The notes under the pieces are model-generated. The model was not told the origin of the DNA. It did not search any database and saw nothing but the letters and a program-made list of their open reading frames with translations. DNA of 64,000 bases, from assembly GCF_002355215.1 (NCBI RefSeq), contig NZ_AP014612.1, forward strand, positions 1,736,001 through 1,800,000, written 5' to 3'. Of the stretch, positions 46,530 to 56,954 are shown in pieces. The number at the start of each line of letters is the position of its first letter. Within the stretch, counting starts at the first letter, position 1. The translations under genes and the position numbers were made by a program. Source of the DNA: Streptococcus troglodytae (GTDB lineage Bacteria; Bacillota; Bacilli; Lactobacillales; Streptococcaceae).

Positions 46530-47765
46530 TTATTTCTTCGGATATTTATATGTTAATAGATAATCATCATTAGATTGCTGTGCAAATTCTAAGGAGACAT
46601 AACCTAACTTAGAACTGTCATTAGAATCATAAGAATTGTAAAGAATTTTCAAGCTTGTCTTAAAGCCATCACCATAATTTGAAATTGATTCTCTAGCTTC
46701 AGTTGGATTGCCATGCTTTTTAAGAACTTCATTTAAATTAACCCCACCCTTTCCAGTACTAGAATCACCAACTGTTAAGGCATCAACATCTGCTTGTGTC
46801 CAGTCAGACTTATAAGACTTTTCAGAAACAGTCTTGATATTTTTAGAAGTAAAATAAGCATAACCATCCGAAAGAATAAATTTACCATTATATTGCTTTC
46901 TAAAAGTGAGACGCACACTTTCTCGTTCATCGTCGTCACCGCTTTTCCTGTATTCCAAATTTAAACTTTCACCAGAAATAGACGCATTAGATCCCTTACC
47001 AAACTTTTTAATAATTGATTTTAGGCTATCCCCATTTTTACTAGAATAGCTAGAAAATTTTAAGTCAGTAAATTTAGACTTTGTCCATTTAAATTTAAAA
47101 TCCGAACTATCTGCAATATAATCCTTAACATCTGTACTGTCTTCTGAATCATCATCGTCAACATCGGTATCATCTTTTTCATCAGATTTCTTTGATTCTG
47201 TTTGTTCTGTCGGATCCGGATTATTTTGGGCCTGACGAACAAAAACAGCAAGCCCGCTGACTAAGAAAACAAGAGAAGCCAAAACTAGAGCAATAATTGA
47301 TAAGACTTTCTTACGTTGAATGTTAACAATTAAGCCCACAATTGCATAGATAAGCCCAAGAAAGGCAATAATAACATAGATAATTGGCAGTGGGGCAAAC
47401 CAAGCTAAAATAAGTGTAATAACTGAAACAACGAAAGAAATAATTGGAAGAACAATAAGTTCCTTGCGAGCTGCTACAGTTGGTACAGTTGGATTAACTG
47501 GATTGGTAAATGGTGAAGCAACTTGTTGTTCAAAAGCTGTTTGCTGTCCTTGAGGAGCAACTGGCTCCGTTGGAGGCACTGGCGCTTGCTGAGAAATTTC
47601 TTGATTGGCGTTCTCTCCTTCAACAGCCTGCTCTAGAACTGGCGCAGCTGTTGGATTGGCATCTGTTGCTTGCTCAGTTTGCTCCTCTGACACTGAATTG
47701 CTCTCAGTTGGATTTTTAGGGGTATTTTCCTCTGGAACATTTTCGTTATTGATATCTTCTGTCAT
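46530..47765 (-). CDS. multi-domain membrane-anchored protein, DUF308/DUF4190-like helices plus extracellular region
   Basis: 411 residues. Residues 1-100 are Glu/Pro/Gln/Asn-rich and disordered, probably cytosolic. Three hydrophobic segments (about 103-122, 125-147, 155-176) follow, then an acidic Asp-rich linker (DDTDVDDDDSEDSTD) and a C-terminal region (about 215-411) of repeated Ser/Lys/Tyr-rich beta-strand-like units (DLKFSSYSSKNGDSL, LNEVLKKHGNPTEA). The repeats resemble PepSY/SmpA-like or DUF5067-type modules, but I cannot assign one. A similar layout is seen in the protein at 61834-62775. Surface role unknown. Confidence 0.65.
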   Translation of the reverse strand: MTEDINNENVPEENTPKNPTESNSVSEEQTEQATDANPTAAPVLEQAVEGENANQEISQQAPVPPTEPVAPQGQQTAFEQQVASPFTNPVNPTVPTVAARKELIVLPIISFVVSVITLILAWFAPLPIIYVIIAFLGLIYAIVGLIVNIQRKKVLSIIALVLASLVFLVSGLAVFVRQAQNNPDPTEQTESKKSDEKDDTDVDDDDSEDSTDVKDYIADSSDFKFKWTKSKFTDLKFSSYSSKNGDSLKSIIKKFGKGSNASISGESLNLEYRKSGDDDERESVRLTFRKQYNGKFILSDGYAYFTSKNIKTVSEKSYKSDWTQADVDALTVGDSSTGKGGVNLNEVLKKHGNPTEARESISNYGDGFKTSLKILYNSYDSNDSSKLGYVSLEFAQQSNDDYLLTYKYPKK

Positions 47766-47854
47766 AACATCTCCTTCATTTTTTACTTTATTGTAATTAT
47801 AGTACTATAATCAAGCGTTTTTTTCAATGCCTTCTCTTATCCTAAAGCAAAAGA

Positions 47855-47907
47855 AAAGAGAGTCTCAAAGCAACAATCCTTAAGTATCTGCTTGACTCTC
47901 TCTATAA
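47855..47907 (-). terminator. terminator of niaR-niaX
   Basis: Minus-strand AGAGAGTC...GACTCTCT (large loop) followed by TTTTCTTTT, just past the rebuilt niaX stop. Confidence 0.6.
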
Positions 47908-47914
47908 ATAGACT

Positions 47915-48453
47915 TTAAACGCTTCCGGTTTTCTTCAAAAATTTCCAACAATAAAAGGCTAAATAGAAATCTATCATCCCATGAATCATGGAACCTAGTC
48001 CAATTAAAACAATCAACGTAAACCAGTAGGAAGTCGAGTAGTTGTCAATAGTAAAACAACGAGAAATTCTCCCAGACCATGAATAATATTGAGTCCAAAG
48101 GCAAGAGGAAAAGAGTTTTTTAAATTCTTTAAGAAGCTAGGGTATTTTTGAATGAGATAAGCACCAATAGCTGAAAAAATGAGATGGGTCAAAGCACGCA
48201 TGACAATAACAAAAGGAAAACCAGCTATAAAAAAGCCCAGACTTGTCCCCAAAGCAACAATAACAGCAACTTCAGGTGAAAGAAACATAGCGATGAAAAT
48301 AGGAACATGACTAGCTAAAGTAAAGGAAGCCGGACCAATAATCACCTTAACAGGCATAATCATCGGAATTAAAATGCTAAAAGCTGTTAAAACAGCTGAT
48401 AATGTCAAATTTTGGATACGTTTACGTCTGACAGATGAACCAGAACTAGACAT
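47915..48453 (-). pseudogene. niaX: niacin ECF transporter S component (NiaX), frame broken by 1 nt
   Basis: ATG 48453 follows AAGGAGATTTCTT. The frame encodes five hydrophobic segments, then stops at 48013 with an atypical end. In another frame the sequence continues YWFTLIVLIGLGSMIHGMID to a stop at 47915, the conserved last helix. One missing base, most simply in the 4-A run at 48053-48056, restores about 179 residues. It pairs with the shared EcfAAT module to import niacin precursors. Placement beside niaR and a NiaR-like operator supports the call. Confidence 0.75.
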
Positions 48454-48483
48454 AAGAAATCTCCTTATCAGTGATAAATCTAG

Positions 48484-48510
48484 TTTATATCTGTCGTTTA
48501 CATCTGTCAA
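48484..48510 (-). promoter_or_regulatory. niaX promoter with NiaR-type operator
   Basis: Minus strand: TTGACA is followed by GATGTAAACGACAGATA and TAAACT. The GATGTAAAC-ACAGATATAA core resembles the published NiaR (YrxA) operator, and it occupies the promoter spacer. It lies between the niaR stop and niaX, so niaX can be repressed by niacin-bound NiaR. Confidence 0.6.
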
Positions 48511-48519
48511 GATACCCAT

Positions 48520-49044
48520 TTAATTATTAAAGATGATATGCTCCTGATCAAGCGCTTCAGTGATTTTCTCAAAAGTTTCTTTATCACGACAAGAAAGCGT
48601 GTGTAAATGAATCCCATCTGTCAAACTGCTTAATAAGCTGCCTTTATAACAAGAGAGCTTATCCATGAAATAATTGATTTCATCTTGACTCTCAATATTT
48701 AAAGGAGCAGTAATCATACCATAAATCGGGTGCTCCACTTCAACATCTAAGATTTTACCACCGTTTTTGACAATGGTCTCCAATTCTAAGCGGACTTCCT
48801 TAAGCCCATGCTTACAGACAAGCTTACCACGGTAGAAGGATTTTGGTACTTGCAGGTGCTCAGCTAAAAGATAACCTCGATGAGTGGCCATAATATCATG
48901 ATTTTCAGCTCGTAATAGAGCAATATCCCCCACAATAATCTGACGACTAACTCCCAATTCCTCAGCCAAATACCCAGCTGAAATTGGAACTTGTGCCTTT
49001 TCTAATCTTTCTAAAATAGCCTGACGACGTTCCTTTGCTTTCAT
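48520..49044 (-). CDS. niaR: niacin-responsive repressor NiaR
   Basis: 174 residues from ATG 49044, preceded by GTGAGGTG. N-terminal HTH_11 winged helix (KERRQAILERLEKAQVPISA) and a C-terminal 3H domain with the conserved histidines (VEHPIYG, DGIHLHTL) that bind nickel and nicotinate. Controls niacin salvage and uptake, and is adjacent to its predicted target niaX. Confidence 0.9.
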   Translation of the reverse strand: MKAKERRQAILERLEKAQVPISAGYLAEELGVSRQIIVGDIALLRAENHDIMATHRGYLLAEHLQVPKSFYRGKLVCKHGLKEVRLELETIVKNGGKILDVEVEHPIYGMITAPLNIESQDEINYFMDKLSCYKGSLLSSLTDGIHLHTLSCRDKETFEKITEALDQEHIIFNN

Positions 49045-49158
49045 ATCTGTACACCTCACTTATTAGTTACCTAAATCAAAATAACTTTGACTTATCCAAA
49101 TGAAGGTTGAAAAAGTTGAGACAAGAGCTTACAGTTATAGCCCCATCTTCCCCTCTTG

Positions 49159-50616
49159 TTATTTCAATTTTTCAAGCATATCTTCAAGATGCTGAATGGA
49201 TTTTTCCTTACCTAGTAAAAAGATTGTATCTGGTAATTCTGGCCCATGCATTTCACCTGAAACGGCAATACGAATTGGCATGAAAAGATTCTTTCCCTTG
49301 ATGCCCGTTTCTTTTTGAACGGCTTTAATTTGTGGAAAAATATTTTCCGATTTGAAATCTTCATCTGACATGGCTTCCAATTTTGCCTTGAAAGTTTGGA
49401 GAACAATTGGCACTGTTTCACCAGTCATGAATTCTTTTTCCTCTTCTGTCAATTCTGGAAACTCTTCAAAGAAAAGATCCGTTAAAGGCACAATTTCATC
49501 AATAGATTTCATCTGTGGTTGATAGAGCTCAACCAATTTTTTAGCCTTGTCTGTCAAACGACCAGCTGATTCTAAATAAGGTTTTGCCAAGGCAAAAATC
49601 GTATCAAAATCGGCATTTTTGATGTATTCATTATTCATCCAGTCCAATTTCTTCTGGTCAAAGGCGGCTGGTGACTTGCTAAGGCGATTTTCATCAAAGA
49701 GTTCAATCAATTCTTGACGTGAAAAAATTTCGTTTTCCCCACCAGGATTCCAACCAAGAAGAGCGATGAAATTGAAAACAGCTTCTGGCAGATAACCCTT
49801 CTGACGATAATCTTCGATAAATTGCAGGGTATTGGTATCACGTTTGGATAGTTTCTTTCCCGTTTCCGAGTTGATGATAAGAGTCATGTGAGCAAATTCT
49901 GGCGCTTCCCAGCCAAGTGCTTCGTAAACCATAAGTTGTTTTGGTGTATTGGCAATATGATCATCACCGCGAATAACATGAGAAATCTGCATGTCATGAT
50001 CATCAATGACAACAGCGAAATTATAGGTTGGGTAACCGTCTTTCTTCTGGATAACCCAGTCACCACCAATATTGCCGCCTTCAAATTCAATGTCACCTTT
50101 AACCATATCATGCCATTTATAAATACCAGCTTCATTGACTTTCAAACGAACCGTTGGCACAATACCAGCTGCTTGCCGTTCTGCGATGTAGGCAGCCTTT
50201 TCATCTGCTGACATGCCGAGAAATTCATTGATATAGCGAGGTGTTTCACCAGCTGCTTCTTGACGCTCACGTTCTGCAGCCAATTCTTCTTCCGTTACAT
50301 AAGATTTATAGGCTTTTCCTTCAGCCAAAAGTTGATCAATGTATTTGTTATAAAGTGCTAAACGTTCTGATTGACGGTAATTCTCATGCGTTTCAGGACT
50401 TTCATCCCAATCCATTCCCAACCAACGCAGATTTTCAAGCTGGGAGCGTTCACCATCCTCAACATGACGCTTACGGTCCGTATCTTCAATACGAATAATA
50501 AAATCTCCACCATGATGGCGCGCATAGAGATAATTAAAGAGCGCAGTACGTGCATTTCCAATATGTAACAATCCTGTTGGACTTGGTGCATAACGCACAC
50601 GAATTTTGTTTGTCAT
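49159..50616 (-). CDS. gltX: glutamate--tRNA ligase
   Basis: 485 residues. Class I HIGH-type motif [16 protein letters not shown] and KLSKRD are intact. Charges tRNA-Glu, and in bacteria lacking GlnRS also tRNA-Gln for the Glu-tRNA amidotransferase. Monocistronic. The leader carries a CTAGAAA/TTTCTAG stem (about 50653-50679), and an extended -10 (TATGCTATAAT) is near 50710-50720. No T-box is seen. Confidence 0.96.
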   Translation of the reverse strand: MTNKIRVRYAPSPTGLLHIGNARTALFNYLYARHHGGDFIIRIEDTDRKRHVEDGERSQLENLRWLGMDWDESPETHENYRQSERLALYNKYIDQLLAEGKAYKSYVTEEELAAERERQEAAGETPRYINEFLGMSADEKAAYIAERQAAGIVPTVRLKVNEAGIYKWHDMVKGDIEFEGGNIGGDWVIQKKDGYPTYNFAVVIDDHDMQISHVIRGDDHIANTPKQLMVYEALGWEAPEFAHMTLIINSETGKKLSKRDTNTLQFIEDYRQKGYLPEAVFNFIALLGWNPGGENEIFSRQELIELFDENRLSKSPAAFDQKKLDWMNNEYIKNADFDTIFALAKPYLESAGRLTDKAKKLVELYQPQMKSIDEIVPLTDLFFEEFPELTEEEKEFMTGETVPIVLQTFKAKLEAMSDEDFKSENIFPQIKAVQKETGIKGKNLFMPIRIAVSGEMHGPELPDTIFLLGKEKSIQHLEDMLEKLK

Positions 50617-50764
50617 TTTATTCTCCTGTCATTTCAATATAACAAATCCTAGAAATGCCTAAAAGAGACCTTTCTAGTCTGTTTTTCATAAAATTCAATT
50701 ATTTCTATTATAGCATAACCTTGCTGGTTGGGCGAAAAAATCCTTTCACTTCACGACGTACGCA

Positions 50765-50807
50765 TGAAAAAATGCATATCCCTAATTTCTAGTTACATGC
50801 ATTTTTC
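50765..50807 (-). terminator. terminator-like hairpin after the AIM24 gene
   Basis: TGAAAAAATGCAT and ATGCATTTTTCA pair across a 17-nt loop, usable in both directions, about 100 nt past the stop at 50905. Confidence 0.55.
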
Positions 50808-50904
50808 AAGTTAATTTTGTGATTTTTGTTAATTCTTTCTATATTTTTTTCTACTTTTATAGACTCTTCATAATGGTCATATGAGTTATATTATAAAACC
50901 TCAA

Positions 50905-51618
50905 TTAACGATTAGTATTGGTAAAGAAACTCTGTAGGACGCCAGCAAATTGCTGCAGATTAAGACTTTGCACATAAATTTCACCTGTCCCTCGGAAAGT
51001 ATTGACAATACCTTCACCAGTTCCGATCGATTGCATAAAGCCATTCTCCAAATGAATGTCATAGTTCAAATCCCTACTCCAAGCTACAACATGAGCATTG
51101 TCAATTGTGATTTCCTGATTCTGCAATTCTATTTTTTTGATAGAACCAAAACTATTAGCAAGCAAGGTCCCTTGACCTTCTGTTGTCATAACAAAAAGAC
51201 CGCCTTGACCGCCAAAGAGGGCACGTCCAACACTCTGAGCTTTCATTTGATATTGGGCAGAACCATCTAAGGCAAGAAAAGCACCATCATTGAGCCGATA
51301 TTGTTTTTCTCCCAATTCTAAAGCAATAACTTGACCCGGCATAGAAGGGGCCAAAGCCAATTTACCATCGCTAGCATTTGATACTGCCTGAGTAATGAAA
51401 AAACTTTCTCCAGACGTTACAGAACGACCAATCGCTCCTACTAGCTTGCCAAGTCCTGAACCACGTCCATTGACTTTGGTATTGAGAGTGACACTGGGTG
51501 TGTGATAGACCATGCTGCCGCGTTGAATATAAGCAAATTCTCCTGCCTCCAAAGCAATTTCTACTAAGGGAAACTGCATATTGCTATCAATACTGTAGTT
51601 CATGCGATTATCTGGCAT
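50905..51618 (-). CDS. AIM24/TIGR00266 family protein
   Basis: 237 residues rich in beta-strands, with FPLVEIALEAGE, YIQRGSMVYH, the Gly-rich NGRGSGLGKLVGAIGR loop, FFITQA and the ITIDNAHVVAW segment. These are the hallmarks of the AIM24 family (double-psi or TRAP-like beta barrel). The role of bacterial members is poorly defined. Monocistronic. Confidence 0.85.
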   Translation of the reverse strand: MPDNRMNYSIDSNMQFPLVEIALEAGEFAYIQRGSMVYHTPSVTLNTKVNGRGSGLGKLVGAIGRSVTSGESFFITQAVSNASDGKLALAPSMPGQVIALELGEKQYRLNDGAFLALDGSAQYQMKAQSVGRALFGGQGGLFVMTTEGQGTLLANSFGSIKKIELQNQEITIDNAHVVAWSRDLNYDIHLENGFMQSIGTGEGIVNTFRGTGEIYVQSLNLQQFAGVLQSFFTNTNR

Positions 51619-51807
51619 ATGAAGACCCTCCTACGTACATATTTGTATTATTTTTTTAGTACAAACACATTACAAAATCTCTCCCGATTTCTGTCAATAA
51701 AAAGTTTAAAACAGATTTATGATGAAGTCTAAGTTAATAATAGTTATGAAATTTTGTCCATGAAATGAACCATTTATTATAAATTGGCTTAAAAATTGAT
51801 TAGGAAA

Positions 51808-52302
51808 CTATTTGACTTCTCTTACTCGTCCTGTATCAACATCATAAATAGCTCCAGAAATAATAATATCTTCAGGAATCAAAGGAGAATTTTTCAAAAG
51901 AGCAACATCCTCTCGCACACTCTCTTCAATATCTGTAAACGGAAGAAAATCCTGACCTCTGACATCAACAGCTAAATTCCGCTTTAACTGCTCAGTAAAC
52001 TCAGCATTTGTAAAAGTCTGTGCCCCACAATCCGTATGATGCAAAACCACAATTTCACTTGTTCCTAACTGTTGCTCAGAAATAACCAGAGAACGAATAA
52101 CGTCATCTGTTACACGGCCGCCTGCATTGCGTAAAATATGGGCATCTCCTAAAGCCAGCCCCAAAGCAGGTGCTACGTGTAAACGGGAATCCATACAAGT
52201 AACAATAGCAACATGCGTTTTGGGCTTAAGTGGCAAGTGAGCAGTCCCATGTAAATCAACATATGCTTGATTTGCCTTTATAAAATTATCAAAATAAGAC
52301 AT
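51808..52302 (-). CDS. beta-class carbonic anhydrase
   Basis: 164 residues from ATG 52302 (MSYFDNFIKANQ). Zinc ligands are Cys36 in CMDSRL and His89/Cys92 in HHTDC, with the catalytic Asp38-Arg40 dyad. The short form is common in Firmicutes. It hydrates CO2 to bicarbonate, supporting carboxylations and growth in air. Confidence 0.92.
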   Translation of the reverse strand: MSYFDNFIKANQAYVDLHGTAHLPLKPKTHVAIVTCMDSRLHVAPALGLALGDAHILRNAGGRVTDDVIRSLVISEQQLGTSEIVVLHHTDCGAQTFTNAEFTEQLKRNLAVDVRGQDFLPFTDIEESVREDVALLKNSPLIPEDIIISGAIYDVDTGRVREVK

Positions 52303-52391
52303 TATCATTCCTCATTCTAAATTTTAAGTTAATCGCTTAGAGCTGTATCATACCATTTTTAAAAGACTTTGTCATAATCAAGAACTTAAAA

Positions 52392-53753
52392 TCAATTAAA
52401 TACCTTTTTTAAAACTTCACTGACCGTTGTCACACCAATTACCTGAATACCCTGTGGAATCGTTAAACCTGACAGAGAATTTTTGGGCACAAAAATCTTG
52501 GTAAAACCGAGCTTACTAGCTTCATTGAGACGTTGTTCAATACGATTAACACGACGAATTTCGCCTGTTAAACCAATTTCACCAATATAACATTCTTGAG
52601 GGTTTGTTGGCTTTTCCTTATAACTGGAAGCAATGGCTACCGCAACCGCTAAATCAATAGCAGGCTCATCTAAACGCACACCACCAGCCGATTTGAGATA
52701 GGCATCTTGATTTTGCAACAAAAGGCCGCAGCGCTTCTCCAAAACCGCCATAATCAAACTAACACGATTAAAATCCAGCCCTGTTGTTGTCCGCTTAGCA
52801 TTACCAAAAACAGTCGGTGTCACTAAGGCTTGTACCTCCGCTAGAATCGGTCGTGTTCCTTCCATGGTAACAACTATAGCTGAGCCTGTAGCCCCATCTA
52901 AACGCTCTTCTAAAAAGACTTGGCTGGGATTCAAAACTTCAACCAAACCACCTGATCTCATTTCAAAAATACCAATTTCATTGGTTGAACCAAAGCGATT
53001 TTTAACGGCTCGTAAGATACGAAAAGTATGCTGCCGCTCGCCTTCAAAGTAGAGCACAGTATCCACCATATGTTCTAACATTCGCGGTCCAGCCAAGGTT
53101 CCTTCTTTAGTCACATGTCCAACAATAAAGATCGCAATGTTATTAGTTTTAGCTAATTGCATTAATTCTGCTGTCACTTCTCTCACCTGAGAAACAGAAC
53201 CTTGAACGCTAGAAATTTCAGGACTCATCACTGTTTGAATAGAGTCAATAATTAAAAAATCAGGCTGAATTTTTTCAATCTCAGCACGAATGCTTTGCAT
53301 ATTAGTTTCAGCATAGAGATAAAACTCATTGTCAATATCACCGAGACGCTCGCTACGCAACTTGATCTGCTCTGCTGATTCTTCACCAGAAACATAAAGA
53401 ACAGTTCCTTTATTGGCTAACTGCGTTGAAACTTGCAAAAGTAGGGTCGATTTCCCAATGCCGGGATCGCCGCCGATAAGAACTAGACTGCCTGGTACAA
53501 CACCACCGCCCAAAACACGGTTGAATTCTTCCATATTGGTCTTGACTCTAGTGACTTGGCTGGAGGTGACCTGATTTAACTTGACTGGCCGTGTCTTCTC
53601 GCCTGTCAGCGAAACGCGGGCATTTTTGACCTCAGCAACTTCAACCTCTTCAACAAAAGAAGACCAAGACGAGCAATTAGGACAACGTCCCAGATACTTG
53701 GGCGAATTGTAGCCGCACTCTTGACAGACAAAAGTTGTTTTTTTCTTAGCTAT
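52392..53753 (-). CDS. radA: DNA repair/branch migration protein RadA
   Basis: Zinc finger CxxCGYN...CPNC (N-terminal), RecA-like Walker [16 protein letters not shown] motif and a Lon-like C-terminal domain are present. About 453 residues begin at [14 protein letters not shown]. The codon at that point is ATA (53753), 7 nt after AAAGGAG, where an ATG would be expected. The nearest in-frame ATG (53792) lies inside the upstream gene with no Shine-Dalgarno. Start is therefore uncertain, and ATA or ATT initiation is possible. It follows dut in a competence-inducible operon and helps RecA during transformation. Confidence 0.88.
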   Translation of the reverse strand: MAKKKTTFVCQECGYNSPKYLGRCPNCSSWSSFVEEVEVAEVKNARVSLTGEKTRPVKLNQVTSSQVTRVKTNMEEFNRVLGGGVVPGSLVLIGGDPGIGKSTLLLQVSTQLANKGTVLYVSGEESAEQIKLRSERLGDIDNEFYLYAETNMQSIRAEIEKIQPDFLIIDSIQTVMSPEISSVQGSVSQVREVTAELMQLAKTNNIAIFIVGHVTKEGTLAGPRMLEHMVDTVLYFEGERQHTFRILRAVKNRFGSTNEIGIFEMRSGGLVEVLNPSQVFLEERLDGATGSAIVVTMEGTRPILAEVQALVTPTVFGNAKRTTTGLDFNRVSLIMAVLEKRCGLLLQNQDAYLKSAGGVRLDEPAIDLAVAVAIASSYKEKPTNPQECYIGEIGLTGEIRRVNRIEQRLNEASKLGFTKIFVPKNSLSGLTIPQGIQVIGVTTVSEVLKKVFN

Positions 53754-54220
53754 GGTAATTCTCCTTTCGTTACTATTCCAGCAATCTGCCATTGTTGCAG
53801 TGTTTTTTGAAATTTTTTCTTATTGATAACGCCAAGATAGGATAAATCAACTGACACTTGATAGCCCTCACGCACCGCCGCTAGAACTGAAGCATTGACG
53901 CAGCCATTACCATCAACACCAATAAATTCTAAACTCTCTGCACCGCTTTCCTCCAAAAAGCTTGTTAAGTTTTGGTTCGTAAAGCAAGATGCTTGACGCT
54001 TTTCAAAGACTTTATCAGACACCAAGGAAAGGCCAATCGCAAAATTCTTTGGTTTCCTTGTTAATTCCCAGAAAAAACGATTGACTATATAAATCACATG
54101 GTCTCTTGAATAGCTGGCAATTTTGTCATTAACAGCCGCAGTCAGCGCTTCATTATCATAAGCTTTTCCCGCAGCAATGTAGTCTGACTGCATATCTATA
54201 ACTAATAAATAGTCTGCCAT
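53750..54220 (-). CDS. isochorismatase-like cysteine hydrolase
   Basis: 156 residues. [11 protein letters not shown] carries the N-terminal Asp and [15 protein letters not shown] the catalytic Cys at about 107, as in the isochorismatase/nicotinamidase fold. It is shorter than most family members, and the substrate is unknown. It sits between dut (9 nt) and radA, whose start overlaps its end, so it is probably induced with them in competence. Confidence 0.8.
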   Translation of the reverse strand: MADYLLVIDMQSDYIAAGKAYDNEALTAAVNDKIASYSRDHVIYIVNRFFWELTRKPKNFAIGLSLVSDKVFEKRQASCFTNQNLTSFLEESGAESLEFIGVDGNGCVNASVLAAVREGYQVSVDLSYLGVINKKKFQKTLQQWQIAGIVTKGELP

Positions 54221-54229
54221 TTTCTTTCC

Positions 54230-54673
54230 TTATCCTCCAGTTGATCCAAAACCGCCTGTACGTGTGCCAGTCGCTTTATCACCATCTATTAACAGAAAAG
54301 GCATAAAAACACCTTGAACCACACGTTCTCCAGCTTCAAGCACAACTGTTTGGTCTGTCATATTTTTCATCTGAGCAAAAATATGACCTTCATTATTAGG
54401 GTTATTGTAATAATCACCATCAATAACCCCAACTGAATTAATCAATACTAAGCCTTTTTTACGAGGATTGGACGAACGATCAAAAAGATAGAGAACTTCA
54501 CCAGCCTGCATATAAGCTTTGACACCTGTTGGGACAAGAACAATAGATCCAGCAGGAATTTCCGTCCGCTCTGCCACTTTCAGATCATAACCAGCTGCAT
54601 GAGCTGTCTCTCGCTTTGGCAAAAGATTTTCATCAGTATAATCAGTAATTAATTCAAAACCACGTGTTTTCAT
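54230..54673 (-). CDS. dut: deoxyuridine 5'-triphosphate nucleotidohydrolase
   Basis: 147 residues from ATG 54673. Trimeric dUTPase motifs are AGYDL, DRSSNPRKKG, GVIDGDY and the C-terminal GTRTGGFGSTGG. It hydrolyses dUTP, limiting uracil in DNA. First gene of dut-hydrolase-radA with a cin-box upstream. Confidence 0.94.
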   Translation of the reverse strand: MKTRGFELITDYTDENLLPKRETAHAAGYDLKVAERTEIPAGSIVLVPTGVKAYMQAGEVLYLFDRSSNPRKKGLVLINSVGVIDGDYYNNPNNEGHIFAQMKNMTDQTVVLEAGERVVQGVFMPFLLIDGDKATGTRTGGFGSTGG

Positions 54674-54788
54674 CACTTGCTCCCTTTATCATTTAATTTA
54701 TCTAAAAAATCTTTCTGGAACAATGTTCTATTGTATCAGCAACGTAACCAATTAAGCTAAAACCGTTCATTTCCTCTCTATTATAAAT

Positions 54789-54796
54789 TATTCGTA
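54789..54796 (-). promoter_or_regulatory. ComX cin-box upstream of dut-radA
   Basis: The minus strand reads TTTACGAATAATTTATAATAG, containing TACGAATA, the exact streptococcal cin-box recognised by RNA polymerase with ComX (SigX). It is about 116 nt before dut. A TATAAT lies about 5 nt downstream, which may serve vegetative transcription. Confidence 0.75.
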
Positions 54797-54992
54797 AAGC
54801 AAAAGCAAAAAGTTCATTTTTGCTTTTTGTCTTTATAATTAAAGAAATTAGAATTCTCAATTAGATTTTTTACTGACAAGACAGAGTGGCTCAATCTCTC
54901 AAAATAAGACGCCTCTATTAATTAATTTCAGACAATGAATTACCTTTATGATATAATAAAATTAACTTTTTATAAACAAACAGGAGAAAAAA

Positions 54993-56011
54993 ATGATCAG
55001 ACAAAAATTGCCGTATTAGGTCCTGGTTCTTGGGGAACCGCCTTATCCCAAGTTCTTAACGACAATGGTCATGAAGTACGTATCTGGGGAAATATTCCTG
55101 AACAGCTTGATGAAATTAATGAACAACATACCAACAAGCGTTATTTTAAGGATGTCGTCCTAGATGAAAAAATTAAAGCTTATCACGATTTAGAGGATGC
55201 TCTCAAGGATATTGATGCTGTCCTTTTTGTTGTTCCAACTAAAGTAACACGCTTGGTGGCCAAGCAAGTTGCAGAAATTCTTGATCACAAAACGGTTGTT
55301 ATGCACGCTTCTAAAGGCTTGGAACCGGGCACTCACGAACGCTTATCTGTCATTCTTGAAGAAGAAATTCCAAGCCGGCTTCGCAGCGACATCGTTGTTG
55401 TTTCCGGACCCAGCCATGCTGAGGAAACCATCGTGCGCGATATTACCCTGATTACAGCGGCTTCCAAAGATTTAGAAGCCGCCAAGTACGTTCAAAAGCT
55501 CTTTAGCAACAACTATTTTCGTCTTTACACCAATCCTGATGTTATTGGTGTGGAAACTGCTGGTGCCCTGAAAAATATCATTGCTGTTGGAGCAGGAGCG
55601 CTCCATGGAATGGGATATGGTGATAATGCTAAAGCAGCTGTTATCACACGGGGTCTAGCCGAAATTACACGTTTAGGCGTCAAGCTTGGAGCTGATCCAC
55701 TTACTTACAGCGGTCTGTCTGGTGTCGGAGATTTGATTGTTACTGGAACTTCTATCTATTCACGTAACTGGCGGGCTGGAGATGCTCTGGGGCGCGGAGA
55801 AAAATTGGAAGACATTGAAAGAAATATGGGAATGGTTATTGAAGGAATTTCCACAACAAAGGTCGCCTACGAACTTTCTCGAGAACTCAACGTCTATATG
55901 CCAATTACCTGTGCTATTTATCAGTCAATTTATGAAGGCAAAAATATTAAAGAAGCTATCACTTCTATGATGTCAAATGAGTTTAGAGCGGAAAATGAAT
56001 GGAGTAAATAA
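54993..56011 (+). pseudogene. gpsA: glycerol-3-phosphate dehydrogenase (NAD(P)+), frame broken by 1 nt at the 5' end
   Basis: ATG 54993, preceded by CAGGAGAAA, reads MIRQK and loses frame. Adding one base to the 5-A run at 55003-55007 joins it to [20 protein letters not shown] and a complete GpsA of 339 aa with GPSHAEE and the catalytic Lys region (GALKNIIA). The alternative is initiation at a weak upstream in-frame ATG (54935) without a ribosome site. Makes sn-glycerol-3-phosphate for phospholipids, normally essential, so an error is likely. Extended -10 TATGATATAAT lies at 54947-54957. Confidence 0.85.
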
Positions 56012-56012
56012 T

Positions 56013-56933
56013 ATGCCAAGTAAAAAAGTCAGAAAAGCTGTCATCCCTGCGGCAGGTTTAGGAACACGTTTTCTTCCTGCTACCAAGGCTCTTGCCAAAG
56101 AAATGCTGCCAATTGTTGATAAGCCAACCATTCAATTTATCGTTGAAGAAGCTTTAAAATCAGGAATTGAAGACATCCTAGTGGTTACAGGTAAATCAAA
56201 ACGTTCTATTGAAGATCATTTTGATTCAAATTTTGAACTTGAGTACAATCTTGAACAAAAAGGCAAAACAGATTTACTTAAGCTCGTTAATGATACTACT
56301 GCAATTAATCTCCATTTTATCCGTCAAAGCCATCCACGCGGGTTAGGTGATGCTGTTCTTCAGGCTAAAGCCTTTGTAGGTAATGAACCTTTCGTTGTTA
56401 TGCTCGGTGATGATTTGATGGATATTACAGATGACAAGGCTGTTCCTTTGACACGTCAACTTATGAACGATTACGAAGAAACGCATGCCTCAACAATTGC
56501 AGTCATGGAGGTTCCACATGAAGATGTTTCTGCCTACGGTGTAATTGCTCCTCAAGGAGAAGGAGTTAGTGGCCTTTACAGTGTTGATACTTTTGTTGAA
56601 AAACCTGCTCCTAAAGAAGCGCCTAGCAATCTAGCTATCATTGGTCGTTACTTATTGACTCCGGAAATTTTTACGATTCTTGAAACACAAGAACCCGGTG
56701 CTGGCAATGAAGTTCAATTAACAGATGCCATTGATACTCTTAATAAAACACAACGTGTTTTTGCACGTGAATTTAAAGGAAAACGTTATGATGTTGGTGA
56801 TAAATTTGGTTTCATGAAGACTTCAATTGATTATGCACTTAAACATCCACAAGTTAAAGAAGATTTAAAAGCTTATATTATTGAACTTGGTAAAAAATTA
56901 GACCAAAAATCGACTCAAAAAAACTCGGATTAA
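56013..56933 (+). CDS. galU: UTP--glucose-1-phosphate uridylyltransferase
   Basis: 306 residues from ATG 56013, one base after the gpsA stop and 10 nt after GGAG. Motifs [14 protein letters not shown] and [10 protein letters not shown] (nucleotide binding) and FVEKP are present. Makes UDP-glucose for wall polysaccharides and glycolipids. The gpsA-galU pairing is conserved in streptococci. Confidence 0.95.
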   Translation: MPSKKVRKAVIPAAGLGTRFLPATKALAKEMLPIVDKPTIQFIVEEALKSGIEDILVVTGKSKRSIEDHFDSNFELEYNLEQKGKTDLLKLVNDTTAINLHFIRQSHPRGLGDAVLQAKAFVGNEPFVVMLGDDLMDITDDKAVPLTRQLMNDYEETHASTIAVMEVPHEDVSAYGVIAPQGEGVSGLYSVDTFVEKPAPKEAPSNLAIIGRYLLTPEIFTILETQEPGAGNEVQLTDAIDTLNKTQRVFAREFKGKRYDVGDKFGFMKTSIDYALKHPQVKEDLKAYIIELGKKLDQKSTQKNSD

Positions 56934-56945
56934 ACCGAGTTTTTA
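56921..56945 (+). terminator. bidirectional terminator between galU and the rhomboid gene
   Basis: AAACTCGG/CCGAGTTT with a 6-nt loop and A/T runs on both sides. It overlaps the galU stop and serves the facing minus gene as well. Confidence 0.8.
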
Positions 56946-56954
56946 TTATGGCAA

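Noticed and set aside
50617..50730. T-box riboswitch before gltX
   Set aside because: The leader has one simple stem and lacks the T-box sequence and specifier loop layout.
54718..54728. LexA/Cheo-like dyad GAAC-AAT-GTTC before dut
   Set aside because: The spacer is three bases instead of four and the flanking bases do not fit. The cin-box explains regulation better.
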